Below, one piece after another: positions 13,769 through 21,708 of a DNA stretch of 25,437 nt; within the stretch, counting starts at the first letter, position 1, and the number at the start of each line of letters is the position of its first letter. A program made the translations under genes and the position numbers. This stretch comes from a virus. The notes beneath the pieces are model-generated. The model ran no database searches. It was not told the DNA's origin and was given only the letters and a program-made list of their open reading frames with translations. Location: IMG/VR virus record IMGVR_UViG_3300015202_000044, positions 1-25,437 of that record, one strand, 5' to 3'.

Positions 13769-15250
13769 GTGCCCGACTACAGCTCCTTTTCCCACGGCGG
13801 TTCCAGCTATCCGCTCACTTCGTCGACGACGAATAGCGCGCTTCAGGACGCTGATCCTTCCGTATTTTTTGCCATCGATTTTTTTCAAAGCGTCATCACG
13901 ACGTACATCGGCAGCCGGCTTCTTGCCGAGGTGGGCCGCGCGCCCGTTATCCAAAATATCACGAGCGCAGTCCAGCAGGTCGTTCCTTACGACCCGCAGC
14001 CGTACCTAACGCAAAATCAATTCAGGTTTCCGCTTCTCGCGGTGTACCGCCAAAAGTCGAAATACGATTGGCGCGCGCAATCGTGGATGCGGGATTCGGC
14101 GCTCTGGGTAGTCGAGTACATGCTCCCGCCGCTCACTCCCGGGCAGGTCGAGCGGCTTCGTCCGTTCTTGCACTCGGTCGAGATTGTTCTTCTTAACCGT
14201 ATCGAAAACATGTTTGACCCGAGCTATCAGGCGGGTCTCAAAGTATGGCAAGCCGCCGGCCTAGAAGAGATTCGCCTCGAGGAGTCGACGCAAGGCGCCT
14301 ACAGCGATGGCGGGTCGCTCGTCTTCCCGTCGATCAAGATGTTTCTCACGGTCAAAGAGCGCGACATGCCGCCTGCCGCGGGCACGTTCCAAGCACTCAT
14401 CGGCGTCGACAATGAGATCGATCTCGCGAGTCCCAACGATCCGCAGCTGTCCGACGTCGCGGACACGCAGATCACCTTCACGACGCTAACGGCGCCCACG
14501 ACGGTCCCCAATCTCGTCGCCTGGTACTCTAGCTTCACGGGACCCGTGACGGCCGTGGACGGCTACCACGTGGCCTCGTGGGTCGATCAGAGTGTGACGG
14601 CGCTAACGGCGACGGCCCCGGCCACGAACCTTCCGATTCTAGTGCCGCGCACCTTCGTCGTCGGTCTCGCGCAAACGCCCAAAGCTGCGCTTCGTTTCGA
14701 CGGCCTCACCAGCTACCAGCTATCGCCAGCCGTCGCGGCGCTCGCAGTCGATACCGGCTTCACGCTGATCGTCTTCAGTCGACTCGACAACACCGCGAAC
14801 CGGCAATGCCCCGCGGCCCGCACGCTCGCCAGCGACACCGGCGCGCATTCGTTCGGTCCCGAAGCCAATACGATCGGCACCGTCGGCAACCGCTTCGGCG
14901 TTCAGGCTGGAGGGTCGTCGTACGACACGCCAATCGGCACCGATCAGCAGTGGCACATGCATGTGCTGCGCGCGACCTCGACGGTCAACGGCACCGGCAT
15001 CGCCTCGACGCTGACCTACCGCCTCGACAGTACGCCGCAATCACTCGCCCTTCGTTCCGGCTCGGGCAACTGGCAAGGCATGGCGTCGAGCACGTTGATT
15101 GCCATCGGCGCCAACCCCGCGGCGCTCGCCTCGACAGCCTTCTCGGGCGACGTGGCCAGCGTGCTTGCGTACTCCCGCGCCTTGACTGACGGCGAGTGTC
15201 TGACGATCGAGATCGCGACCCGCGCATTTTTCGGATTCCCTAACCCTTAG
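13769..15250 (+). CDS. tail-terminator-like protein fused to a LamG/concanavalin-like domain
   Basis: A GTG start directly follows the previous stop. Residues about 30-200 look like a tail terminator: YRQKSKYDWRAQSW, a helix VERLRPFLHSVEIVLLNRIE and strands ending VFPSIKMFLTVKERDM. Genes in this position cap the tail and join it to the neck. From about 247 to 487 a second domain begins (LVAWYSSFTG) and shows the beta-sandwich pattern of concanavalin-A/LamG-like lectins: WVDQSVT, AALRFDGLTSYQ, GFTLIVFSRLD, a thumb region and GDVASVLAYSRALTDGE. Lectin-like modules in virion proteins usually bind host polysaccharide. The linker carries TTLTAPTT. The combination makes a 493-residue protein, far longer than normal terminators. 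Confidence 0.7.
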   Translation: MPDYSSFSHGGSSYPLTSSTTNSALQDADPSVFFAIDFFQSVITTYIGSRLLAEVGRAPVIQNITSAVQQVVPYDPQPYLTQNQFRFPLLAVYRQKSKYDWRAQSWMRDSALWVVEYMLPPLTPGQVERLRPFLHSVEIVLLNRIENMFDPSYQAGLKVWQAAGLEEIRLEESTQGAYSDGGSLVFPSIKMFLTVKERDMPPAAGTFQALIGVDNEIDLASPNDPQLSDVADTQITFTTLTAPTTVPNLVAWYSSFTGPVTAVDGYHVASWVDQSVTALTATAPATNLPILVPRTFVVGLAQTPKAALRFDGLTSYQLSPAVAALAVDTGFTLIVFSRLDNTANRQCPAARTLASDTGAHSFGPEANTIGTVGNRFGVQAGGSSYDTPIGTDQQWHMHVLRATSTVNGTGIASTLTYRLDSTPQSLALRSGSGNWQGMASSTLIAIGANPAALASTAFSGDVASVLAYSRALTDGECLTIEIATRAFFGFPNP

Positions 15251-15297
15251 TTATCTGCTGAACCCGCGACGCCGAGAGGCGCGCTCGGAGATCACCC

Positions 15298-15711
15298 ATG
15301 AAAAAAGTGCTGCGCCTCAAGGCGCGTGGCGCGGCAATGCAGCCTCATTTCGAGGCGCACGGTGCCGGGCAGCGTCGCTACGTCGGTCGGTCATTCGATC
15401 CGTCACTCGGTCACGCGTACCTCGACGAGAACAAGAATCGCCTGCTTACCGGCGGATGGCCCGCGCTTGCGGAAGGCGAGTCATTCGAATTCGACAGCGT
15501 CACTCAGCCCGACGCGAACGAGCATTTCTACCTTTACGTCGCTGCCGTGAAAGACGGTTCGTTGTGGCCCGCGGACGACGAGACCGCGCAGTTATGCGGC
15601 GTGAAGTGGGATCCGACCTTCGGCGGCGAATTCGATGCGCCAAAAGAGATCGAAGCACCGCGACCTACGCTTTTAGTTGCCTCGAAGTCCACCTCTAAGA
15701 GCGCGGAGTAA
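15298..15711 (+). CDS. unknown protein upstream of sheath
   Basis: 137 residues, ribosome site GGAG upstream. It opens with a basic stretch (MKKVLRLKARGAAM), then a loop with RRYVGRSFDPSLGHAY, a YLYVAAVKDGSLWPAD strand near the middle and a Lys/Ser tail. Small proteins here are often tail-region adaptors; I recognise no family. The coding frame is free of stops and precedes the sheath by three bases, so it is probably real. Confidence 0.6.
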   Translation: MKKVLRLKARGAAMQPHFEAHGAGQRRYVGRSFDPSLGHAYLDENKNRLLTGGWPALAEGESFEFDSVTQPDANEHFYLYVAAVKDGSLWPADDETAQLCGVKWDPTFGGEFDAPKEIEAPRPTLLVASKSTSKSAE

Positions 15712-15714
15712 CCG

Positions 15715-17256
15715 ATGCCTTCTTTCGCTGTATCCGTTCCCCTCACGGGACTCTCCGCAAATGATCCGGTCCCCGGTCAGTACGTCGAGGTCAACTTCGC
15801 GCAAGGCGCGGACTCGGCCGGTACAGGCTTGCGCGCCATCTTAATTATCGCCAACAAAAGCACCGCGGGCGACGCTACGGCCGACATCGCAATCTACGGT
15901 CCCCCGTCACCGTTCGTTCCGACGGCGCCTCAGCCGCTCGCAACGGTCCAGGATTCTATCAGTCGCTTCGGTCAAGGATCGGAAGCGCACCGCATGTACA
16001 AGCGGGTCGTCGCGGTCAACCAGACCACGCCCATCTACGTTATTTGTCCCCTGGAATCCGTGGGTGCAGCGGCAACGCTGGTCGTGACGTTCGCGGTCAC
16101 GGCGACTAACGCAGGATCAGTACGCACGTGGGTCGGCGACGATTTTATCGACTCGCCCATCAGCACCAACGACACGCCAACCGCCATCGCGGCTGCCGTC
16201 GCTGCAGCGATCAACTCAAAGCTAGATTGGGCCGCGAATGCGGTTGCAGCTGTCGGCGTCTTGACAATCACTGCCAAGAACAAAGGTCTGCGCGGCAACT
16301 GGCTCCGCGGTTCGTCGAACATCGTCGGCACTGGCGTCGGCACCACGTCAAGCGTCGCGATCCCGACGTTCTTCACCGGCGGCACCACGGCAGATAGCAA
16401 CGCCAACGCGCTCGCGACGATCCTCACGCAGCGCTTTTACTACGTCGTCTCGGCTGCCGAAGATGCCGCGCAACTCGGTGCGCTTCTCTCGCAGCTCGGA
16501 ACGCAGGCGCTCCCGACGCAAGGACTCCGGCAGTGCAGTTTTGCCGGCAGCATCGACACGCTCGCCAACGTCACGACAATCGCGACCGGAATCAATTCGG
16601 CACGATGCGAAATTCCGTGGCTCGCGCAAGCGGACCTTACGCCCGCTGAACTCGCTGCCAACTATGCCGCCGTATGCTCGCTCTATGAGTCGTCGACGAC
16701 CCCGCGCCTGAATCTATCGGGCTTCGGCCTCTCCGCCAACGATGCGGCCAACTGGAAGGTGCGCGCGCCGCGCTCTGGCGCCGTCCCGTCACGCTCGCAG
16801 CGCCTCACCGCGCTAAACAACGGCATCACCACGATCAACGTGCTGCCGACAGGCACGACCTACCTCGAGAAGCGCGTCACCACGCGCAGCTTGTCGGGAG
16901 CGAACAACGACTACCGTATCCGCGACCCTCACAAGGTCCGCGTATGCGACTTCTTCGCGGACGATTGGGTCGCGAAACAGCAAGCGCAGTTTCAGGGCAA
17001 AGTGATCGGCGACGATCCGGTGCCTGGTCAGCGTACGCCGGGCCCTCTCGTGCTTACTCCGCGCGTGATGAAAGCCGCCGCGTGGAAGCTTATTGACGAC
17101 TACGCCGACAAGTTCCTTCTGCAGAATCCCGACCAGATCAAGGCTGCCGTAATTTGCAATCGCGAGCCCGGCACGACCAGCCGAGTCAGTACACGCTTCG
17201 CTCTGCAAGTGATTGATATAGCCGACCAATTCGGAAGCGCGATCGATCAGATCTAA
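15715..17256 (+). CDS. tail sheath protein (Mu gpL-like)
   Basis: A 513-residue protein near the length of Mu gpL. It starts three bases after the preceding stop, with GGAG close by. The N-terminal domain (MPSFAVSVPLTGL...GQYVEVNF) and the polymorphic surface domain in the middle (TTSSVAIPTFFTGGTT) precede the conserved C-terminal core with KVRAPRSGAVPSRSQRL, ATTINVLPTG-like strands, YLEKRVTTRSLS and a final ICNREPGTTSRVS segment. The sheath polymerises around the tube and contracts during infection. It defines the phage as a contractile (myovirus-type) one. Confidence 0.93.
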   Translation: MPSFAVSVPLTGLSANDPVPGQYVEVNFAQGADSAGTGLRAILIIANKSTAGDATADIAIYGPPSPFVPTAPQPLATVQDSISRFGQGSEAHRMYKRVVAVNQTTPIYVICPLESVGAAATLVVTFAVTATNAGSVRTWVGDDFIDSPISTNDTPTAIAAAVAAAINSKLDWAANAVAAVGVLTITAKNKGLRGNWLRGSSNIVGTGVGTTSSVAIPTFFTGGTTADSNANALATILTQRFYYVVSAAEDAAQLGALLSQLGTQALPTQGLRQCSFAGSIDTLANVTTIATGINSARCEIPWLAQADLTPAELAANYAAVCSLYESSTTPRLNLSGFGLSANDAANWKVRAPRSGAVPSRSQRLTALNNGITTINVLPTGTTYLEKRVTTRSLSGANNDYRIRDPHKVRVCDFFADDWVAKQQAQFQGKVIGDDPVPGQRTPGPLVLTPRVMKAAAWKLIDDYADKFLLQNPDQIKAAVICNREPGTTSRVSTRFALQVIDIADQFGSAIDQI

Positions 17257-17323
17257 GCCAGGCAAACACGCAGGTCTAAGTAACCGCACACCCCTAAACA
17301 TTACAGTTTCTGGCGCACAAGAG

Positions 17324-17358
17324 AGCCGTCGTTCCTCACCGGAGCGGCGGCTTTTTTT
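17324..17358 (+). terminator. intrinsic terminator or attenuator between sheath and tube
   Basis: A 12-bp stem, AGCCGTCGTTCC (17324-17335) with GGAGCGGCGGCT (17341-17352), two G-U pairs, loop TCACC, followed by seven T (17352-17358). This is a textbook rho-independent terminator. It lies only about 24 bases upstream of the tube start, so it probably attenuates, adjusts transcript ends between sheath and downstream tail genes, or relies on readthrough. Confidence 0.9.
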
Positions 17359-17381
17359 CTAGGCGCTGAAGGAAAAGCGCC

Positions 17382-17753
17382 ATGGCGTTGCAGCTCTATA
17401 CTTTAGCATCGATTTTCGTAGACGGATCATTACTCGCCGAGGAAGTCAGCGTCGGCATTGATCGGAATATGCGTGTCCAGGAAGTGATGACCGTAGCCAA
17501 AGGGTTCGCTGGTATTTCCCCCGGCGCCGCTATGATCATGATTACCGTCGACAACGCGGTGCCTGCTGCTGACTTCGAGCTCAACCCCGGCGCCCGCATG
17601 AAGGGCTTGGCCGTGGTCGAACTCACGGTCTTTGCTGCCGGTCGCACGCTGACGTCGAAGGGCTTCTTTATCGAAGACAATTTCAGCCACGCGGTGAACA
17701 GCGAATCAAAGCTGAACATCAAGTTCGTTGGCGAAATGGCCGATTGGGTCTGA
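17382..17753 (+). CDS. tail tube protein (Mu gpM-like)
   Basis: 123 residues, about the length of Mu gpM, with ribosome site AAGGA (17369-17373). Strand-rich segments include IFVDGSLLAEEVSVGID, VMTVAKGFAGISPG, DFELNPGARMKGL and GFFIEDNFSHAVNSESKLNIKFVG. The tube is the inner cylinder through which DNA passes and which the sheath surrounds. Position after the sheath and before the tail chaperone matches Mu. Confidence 0.85.
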   Translation: MALQLYTLASIFVDGSLLAEEVSVGIDRNMRVQEVMTVAKGFAGISPGAAMIMITVDNAVPAADFELNPGARMKGLAVVELTVFAAGRTLTSKGFFIEDNFSHAVNSESKLNIKFVGEMADWV

Positions 17754-17758
17754 TCTAG

Positions 17759-18388
17759 ATGGCCGACGAAATGAAGCCGTCCGAACTTTGGGCGGAGATC
17801 ATCGCGCTCCCTCGCCCGTCCCGTGTCGTCGAGTTTCCGCGCAAGAAAGCGGACGGCGCTGCGGTCGGTGAGTTTTTGATGCAGGTGCTGAAGCAAGAAG
17901 AGCAAATGCTTTGCGCTGCCGCGGCAGAACGCTTTACGCGCAAACTTTTGAAAGATGACGCCCCGAAAAACGGCGACCTTGCACGCGGCTACAACGACAT
18001 CTATTCGAACGCCGCGGCAGTGGAAATCTTGTTTCGCGCGTGTCGCACGAAGGACGACTTGATCAAGCCGCTCTTTCCGTCGCCCGATGTGCTTCGTCAA
18101 AATTTAACGAATGACGAACTCGGCGTGCTGATGAGCATCTACTACACGGTGCAAACCGAGCTCGGCCCCATCGTCGCCTATCTTTCCGAAGAAGAAATCG
18201 AGGCATGGGTCGTGCGCCTGGTTGAAGGCGGCAGTAGCTACCCTTTAGATTCGCTGTCCTCGGAAGCGCAGAAACAATTGTTGATGCGTTTGGCATCCCG
18301 GCTGTACAAGCCACCGACGGACACATCCTTGCCTGGATCGCCAGCCGAAGAGGGCGCGACGAACTCATTGCCAAGCGAGACCGCTTGA
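17759..18388 (+). CDS. tail assembly chaperone (gpG-like, upstream frame)
   Basis: A 209-residue, charged helical protein between tube and tape measure, the place of tail assembly chaperones in nearly all long-tailed phages. It has helical blocks (KQEEQMLCAAAAERFTRKLL, near 41-60; YNDIYSNAAAVEILFRACR, near 76-94) and a possible disordered Pro/Gly/Ser end (about 188-209). A -1 slippery heptamer, CCCTTTA, lies at 18241-18247, near codon 163, so a second, longer chaperone is likely (separate entry). Chaperones coat the tape measure before tube assembly. The family name is inferred from position and the frameshift layout. Confidence 0.75.
   Translation: MADEMKPSELWAEIIALPRPSRVVEFPRKKADGAAVGEFLMQVLKQEEQMLCAAAAERFTRKLLKDDAPKNGDLARGYNDIYSNAAAVEILFRACRTKDDLIKPLFPSPDVLRQNLTNDELGVLMSIYYTVQTELGPIVAYLSEEEIEAWVVRLVEGGSSYPLDSLSSEAQKQLLMRLASRLYKPPTDTSLPGSPAEEGATNSLPSETA
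18241..18268 (+). promoter_or_regulatory. programmed -1 frameshift site (slippery heptamer plus weak hairpin)
   Basis: The heptamer C-CCT-TTA occupies 18241-18247. In the chaperone frame the codons are CCT and TTA; slipping back one base gives CCC and TTT, an exact X-XXY-YYZ pattern. The -1 frame has a stop at 18235-18237, six codons before useful slipping, and is open from 18238 to 18468. A small hairpin (CGCT 18252-18255 with AGCG 18265-18268, plus TC/GA inside) starts five bases downstream. The heptamer is strong evidence; the hairpin is weak. Confidence 0.7.
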
Positions 18389-18468
18389 CCGAAGACCAGG
18401 CCGCTACGAGGAAGCTCGGCGACCTTGGCATCGCATTGGCTAACCCGCCGTTCTGGAAGAAAGTCTAA
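18247..18468 (+). CDS. frameshift extension of the tail chaperone (gpGT-like, -1 frame)
   Basis: The reading frame after the slip runs 73 codons from 18247 to TAA 18466-18468, with the TAA overlapping the tape-measure ATG (TAATG). The predicted full fusion is 236 residues. The sequence looks coding: VDAFGIPAVQATDGHILAW, then RDRLTEDQAATRKLGDL and a closing NPPFWKKV, typical of a second chaperone half that touches the tape measure or tube. It has no ATG of its own. An alternative is a 27-codon gene starting at TTG 18385 (TTGA overlap), which would leave the upstream open part unexplained. Confidence 0.65.
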   Translation, partial: RFAVLGSAETIVDAFGIPAVQATDGHILAWIASRRGRDELIAKRDRLTEDQAATRKLGDLGIALANPPFWKKV

Positions 18469-20705
18469 TGCCCGCAAGCGTCGTCGTCGACTTTCAGGTG
18501 GCTGGTATCTCCAAGGTGCAGCAGGCTTTTGCGACCGTCGAGAAGGCCAGCATCAAAGCCGACAAGGCACGCACGCAAGCCGAAAAGACTGGCTCAAAAG
18601 AGCGCGAGCAAATCCTTGTCAAGGAAACGCGCGAAAAGGAGCGCGAGCTCCAGAAGCTTGGCCGTGAGGCGGACAAGTGGAGAAAAGAAGAGATTCGCGG
18701 CGCTGAGAAGGCTGAGCGCGCGAAGATCATCGAAGTCGAGCGATCGACGCGGATGATGAACCAAATCCGCGAGCGGTCGGCCACGATGGCGGGGCAGATT
18801 GCACGACGCGAGGCAGACGCCGAGATTCGAGAGATAAAGCGCGTGGCCGAAGCGCGTGGCCGATTTCGCAAAGCGATCGGCAGCGCAGGCGTCAACTCGG
18901 TAAAAGGAATGGCCGGCACTGCGATCGGAATGGCTGGCGGCGCTCTTGCGCTAGGCGGCGGATTCGCCATTGCCGACGCCGTTTCTGGTTACAGATCGGC
19001 AGACCGTGCGGCGGTGATGACCTCGAACGCCGGCTACATTCCAGGGCAGACTCCGCGCGTCGATCCCAAGATCATCATGGCCCAGGCGAGTGCCATCGCC
19101 ATTAAAACGGGACTCGACAAGACGGACGTCATTGGCGGCCTCGGGACTTATGCTGATCGATCTAGCGATCTCGCTGGCGGCATGAGGAATCTCGACTTCT
19201 TCTCGAAGCTATCCAAGGGCAGCGGCGCGAACTTCGGCGAAGTGATGGACGCCGCCGGCATGATGAAGGCGCAAAACGCCAACCTGTCCGACACTGAGAT
19301 GCAAAACATGATGCGCGGCATCGTCGGTCAAGGAAAACTTGGCGCGGTTTCGTTCAAGGAACTCGCGCATTCGGCCGCGGTCACAACTTCAACGTCGGGT
19401 ATGTACGCCGGCAACCAAGCGGAAAATCAGCGCAAGCTCCTCGGCTTGCAGCAGATCGCAGTGAAGACGGCTGGCAGCTCGGACGACGCGGCCACGGTCG
19501 TATCGCGATTCGGCTCCGACATCATGGCGCACACCCCTTTGCTCAAGAAGCACGGTGTGACGGCCACCGATAGCCAAGGCCAGCTTCTCGATGCCGGCAC
19601 GATCCTGGGTCAGATGTTCGACAAGTCGGGCGGAAACCTCAACACGATGCACGAGATGGGCGGGCTCGGAAAAGAGTCGGTCAAGCTCGCCGAAGCGCTT
19701 GCGCCGGTCTATCGCCTCGCGGAAGCAACGAAAAAGGGCAGCGGCGGCGCTGCGGTGACGGCCGAGGTCTCGAAATACGAGAAGGCCGGATACTCGCAGG
19801 AAGATATTGATAAGGATTTCTCAGAGGTGATGAAGACCTCCACGGAACGCATGGATCTCGCGACCACGCAGATCAAAGAGATTCTCGAGACGAAGTTGGC
19901 GCCGTATCTTGAGCGCTTCGCCGCGGCACTGCCTGGGCTCATGCCGAAGATCGAGCACCTGATCGACGCGTTCGATTCGCTCGCGAAAATCTTTCTCGAC
20001 AACCCCATCAAGGGAATCGGCGCCGTCATTGCCGCCAAGCTCACGGCGGAGCTCGCGAAGGCGGGAATAGCCGAACTGGTCAAAAGGATTTTTGCGGAAT
20101 CAGCTGCCGGAAAAACGGGCGGTGCACTTGTGGAGGCCGTGCTTGATGCGGGCACGACTGCAGGCGCCGGTGGTGGCGGCGGCGGACTGATCGCTGCGCT
20201 TGGCGGCGGAGCAAGCGTTGCGACCGCAGCGGGTGTCGGCGTTGTCCTCGCAGGCGCCGCCTACGGAACATACATGCAGAACGATCCTGGACAGAACGCC
20301 GCCGACGCGGAAGCCATGCGTCGATCCAACCCCGCGGAGTACGCACGTCAGGCATCGGCACGCGAGCAGCAAAATAACACGCTCGACAAGGGATCACGGG
20401 AGTACGCCGCGAACCTCGCCTTTATTCATGGCTCCGGCGGATCGGGCGGATTCGGCAAGGTCTCGGCAGGCGATCAAAGCATCATCAATACCTCGAACGA
20501 CAGAGGTGGCTTGACGGATTCCGCGCTAAGAAAAATGCAGTTTGGCGACGCATCTAGCAAGCAAAAGCTCAACGTCGACCAGCAGGAACTCACCCGGCAG
20601 CTGTCGGCGGCTCTCGGCGGCGCGGTGAATAATCAGAAGGGTAGCGTAAACGACCCATCGCGTAACGACAGTCTCGCTACGCGAGCTCGCGGCGGGGCGC
20701 AGTAA
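18468..20705 (+). CDS. tape measure protein
   Basis: The longest gene in the window (745 residues), starting in overlap with the chaperone-extension stop. Residues about 15-135 are a charged coiled coil; about 141-172 is a Gly/Ala-rich hydrophobic segment; a helical region with DVIGGLGTYADRSSDLAGG follows (about 215-235); another helical block precedes a second Gly-rich hydrophobic segment (about 560-605); the C-terminus is polar and disordered. Tape measures occupy the tube lumen, set tail length and help DNA cross the inner membrane. At 1.5 Angstrom per residue, 745 residues give about 110 nm of tail (an estimate from the usual rule). Confidence 0.92.
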   Translation: MPASVVVDFQVAGISKVQQAFATVEKASIKADKARTQAEKTGSKEREQILVKETREKERELQKLGREADKWRKEEIRGAEKAERAKIIEVERSTRMMNQIRERSATMAGQIARREADAEIREIKRVAEARGRFRKAIGSAGVNSVKGMAGTAIGMAGGALALGGGFAIADAVSGYRSADRAAVMTSNAGYIPGQTPRVDPKIIMAQASAIAIKTGLDKTDVIGGLGTYADRSSDLAGGMRNLDFFSKLSKGSGANFGEVMDAAGMMKAQNANLSDTEMQNMMRGIVGQGKLGAVSFKELAHSAAVTTSTSGMYAGNQAENQRKLLGLQQIAVKTAGSSDDAATVVSRFGSDIMAHTPLLKKHGVTATDSQGQLLDAGTILGQMFDKSGGNLNTMHEMGGLGKESVKLAEALAPVYRLAEATKKGSGGAAVTAEVSKYEKAGYSQEDIDKDFSEVMKTSTERMDLATTQIKEILETKLAPYLERFAAALPGLMPKIEHLIDAFDSLAKIFLDNPIKGIGAVIAAKLTAELAKAGIAELVKRIFAESAAGKTGGALVEAVLDAGTTAGAGGGGGGLIAALGGGASVATAAGVGVVLAGAAYGTYMQNDPGQNAADAEAMRRSNPAEYARQASAREQQNNTLDKGSREYAANLAFIHGSGGSGGFGKVSAGDQSIINTSNDRGGLTDSALRKMQFGDASSKQKLNVDQQELTRQLSAALGGAVNNQKGSVNDPSRNDSLATRARGGAQ

Positions 20706-20951
20706 CTACCGACGCGCGCGGACGAAGATAAGGGCTGCCGCGAAAGCCAGGAACGCCGTGACAATTTCGCCGTGAAATACGGTGTCCTCAGCTGCGCAAC
20801 CAGATGCGCCAGCGCAATAGGTCAGCATTCCGGAAAAGACTGCAAAGCAAAGGCAGGCGGAAAACGCAGCCGGAGCGACGCCAAGGCGGGCGCGTTCGGC
20901 CTCCTCGATTCGAACGCGCTCTTGAATTTCGCGACGCTCCTCGTCGTTCAT
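20706..20951 (-). CDS. small two-helix membrane protein
   Basis: Encoded on the minus strand, starting at 20951 with a 4-base overlap (ATGA) with the stop of the lipoprotein gene upstream. Its stop abuts the tape-measure stop tail to tail. The 81 residues hold an acidic/basic N-terminal helix (ERREIQERVRIEEAERARL), then two hydrophobic segments (about 28-48 and 60-77) and a basic end (VRARR). Possible roles: holin-like protein, superinfection-exclusion membrane partner, or an anchor for the lipoprotein. The sequence alone does not decide. The two cysteines and the loop between the helices (CAGASGCAAED) would face one side of the membrane. Confidence 0.7.
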   Translation of the reverse strand: MNDEERREIQERVRIEEAERARLGVAPAAFSACLCFAVFSGMLTYCAGASGCAAEDTVFHGEIVTAFLAFAAALIFVRARR

Positions 20952-21673
20952 GGCTGAATGCAGAGTTCCGCATCGCCGAGACTGCAGTCGACGACTTGAC
21001 CTGTCTCAAAAGAGAAGCAGACGCCGTCAGCGGCTGTAAACACCACGAAGGTCGACGCGACAAATACTTTCTGATCCCAGGTGGGCTGACAGTTGCTGTA
21101 GAGGGTTAGCCTCTGAAGCTCAGTAAGGGTCGGCCGCCGACTACCTGGATAATACGTCGAGCATGCGGGCAACCTCGTCGAGATGACATCTCGGTTCCAA
21201 ACGAGGCCAGTGGTGCCGTCCGTCGCGTGCTCGCCCACAATAGTCCAGCGCGATCCCGGGTCCGTGCAGCAGGCTTGGCTGTCGTCGGTAACCCACGCGG
21301 TGCCGTTGCACACCTGCTCCGAATAAGTCTTGCACCGAACGGCATTCGTCGCGCAGTACGGCGCGGCATCCGCGATCGATGCATCACTCGGATCGACGAT
21401 CCGAGCGTCGGTATCCGAAGCCGCGTCTGAAGCGTCAGCGATCTCGGCATCGAGTAGGCCCGCGTCAGCAACCGGATCGCCCGCATCGACATCAGCCGCG
21501 TCCCCATCGCCCTGAACGATGTAACGCGACGCGGCCGAGAGTACGCGTGACACGCCCGCATCCGCGGGGACAACGACCGTTCCGCCATCCGTTGCGGGCT
21601 CGTAACCAATAACCGCCGCCGACCCGCTGCACCCCACCAACGCGACCAACGAAACCCACCCCAATAAACGCAT
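20948..21673 (-). CDS. lipoprotein with Asp/Ala linker and DUF1566-like domain
   Basis: Minus-strand gene of 241 residues from ATG 21671-21673; a TTG nine bases further out is a less likely start. A short signal peptide ends in a lipobox LVGC with C15 as the lipidated residue. Residues 57-104 are a low-complexity Asp/Ala linker, then a Cys-rich domain (ten Cys from 107 on) with TGLVWNR and RRPTLTELQRL, the pattern of DUF1566-type proteins (about 143-241). The style is common in Myxococcota secreted lipoproteins. It would sit on the outer or inner membrane surface. Opposite orientation to the tail genes suggests an independently transcribed moron that changes the lysogen surface. No spanin-like coiled coil is seen. 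Confidence 0.85.
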   Translation of the reverse strand: MRLLGWVSLVALVGCSGSAAVIGYEPATDGGTVVVPADAGVSRVLSAASRYIVQGDGDAADVDAGDPVADAGLLDAEIADASDAASDTDARIVDPSDASIADAAPYCATNAVRCKTYSEQVCNGTAWVTDDSQACCTDPGSRWTIVGEHATDGTTGLVWNRDVISTRLPACSTYYPGSRRPTLTELQRLTLYSNCQPTWDQKVFVASTFVVFTAADGVCFSFETGQVVDCSLGDAELCIQP

Positions 21674-21708
21674 GGAACACAACGTACAGCTGTTCCGTGC
21701 TTCGCGAA
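21674..21708. promoter_or_regulatory. inverted repeats in the divergent lipoprotein/gpN-like gap
   Basis: GGAACA (21674-21679) and TGTTCC (21691-21696) form an imperfectly spaced dyad with 11 bases between, directly next to the lipoprotein start codon. Palindromes ACAGCTGT (21686-21693) and TTCGCGAA (21701-21708) lie inside and just beyond it. The 60-base gap separates two divergently transcribed genes, so an operator for the lipoprotein cassette is plausible. No clear -35/-10 pair could be assigned. Confidence 0.4.

Noticed and set aside
14578-15189. Plus-strand 203-codon frame inside the terminator-lectin gene
   Set aside because: Out-of-frame within the lectin-like domain; Arg/His-rich shadow typical of GC-rich genes.
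14510-15250. Possible diversity-generating retroelement target in the lectin-like domain
   Set aside because: The domain resembles concanavalin/LamG rather than the C-type lectin fold usual for targets, and no template repeat or reverse transcriptase gene is seen in the window.
17396-18100. Minus-strand open frame of 234 codons across the tube and chaperone genes
   Set aside because: Antisense to two well-supported genes in a GC-rich codon pattern; basic low-complexity translation and no start signals.
18385-18468. Separate 27-codon gene from TTG 18385 (TTGA overlap with the chaperone stop)
   Set aside because: Possible by analogy with the TTGA overlaps elsewhere, but it would ignore the open -1 frame upstream and the in-frame CCCTTTA heptamer; kept only as the alternative to frameshifting.
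20706-21673. Lipoprotein plus small membrane protein read as a spanin/holin lysis pair
   Set aside because: The lipoprotein is far too long, Cys-rich and DUF1566-like for an outer spanin, no endolysin is adjacent, and the unit runs against the late operon; a lysis role is possible only for the small membrane protein.
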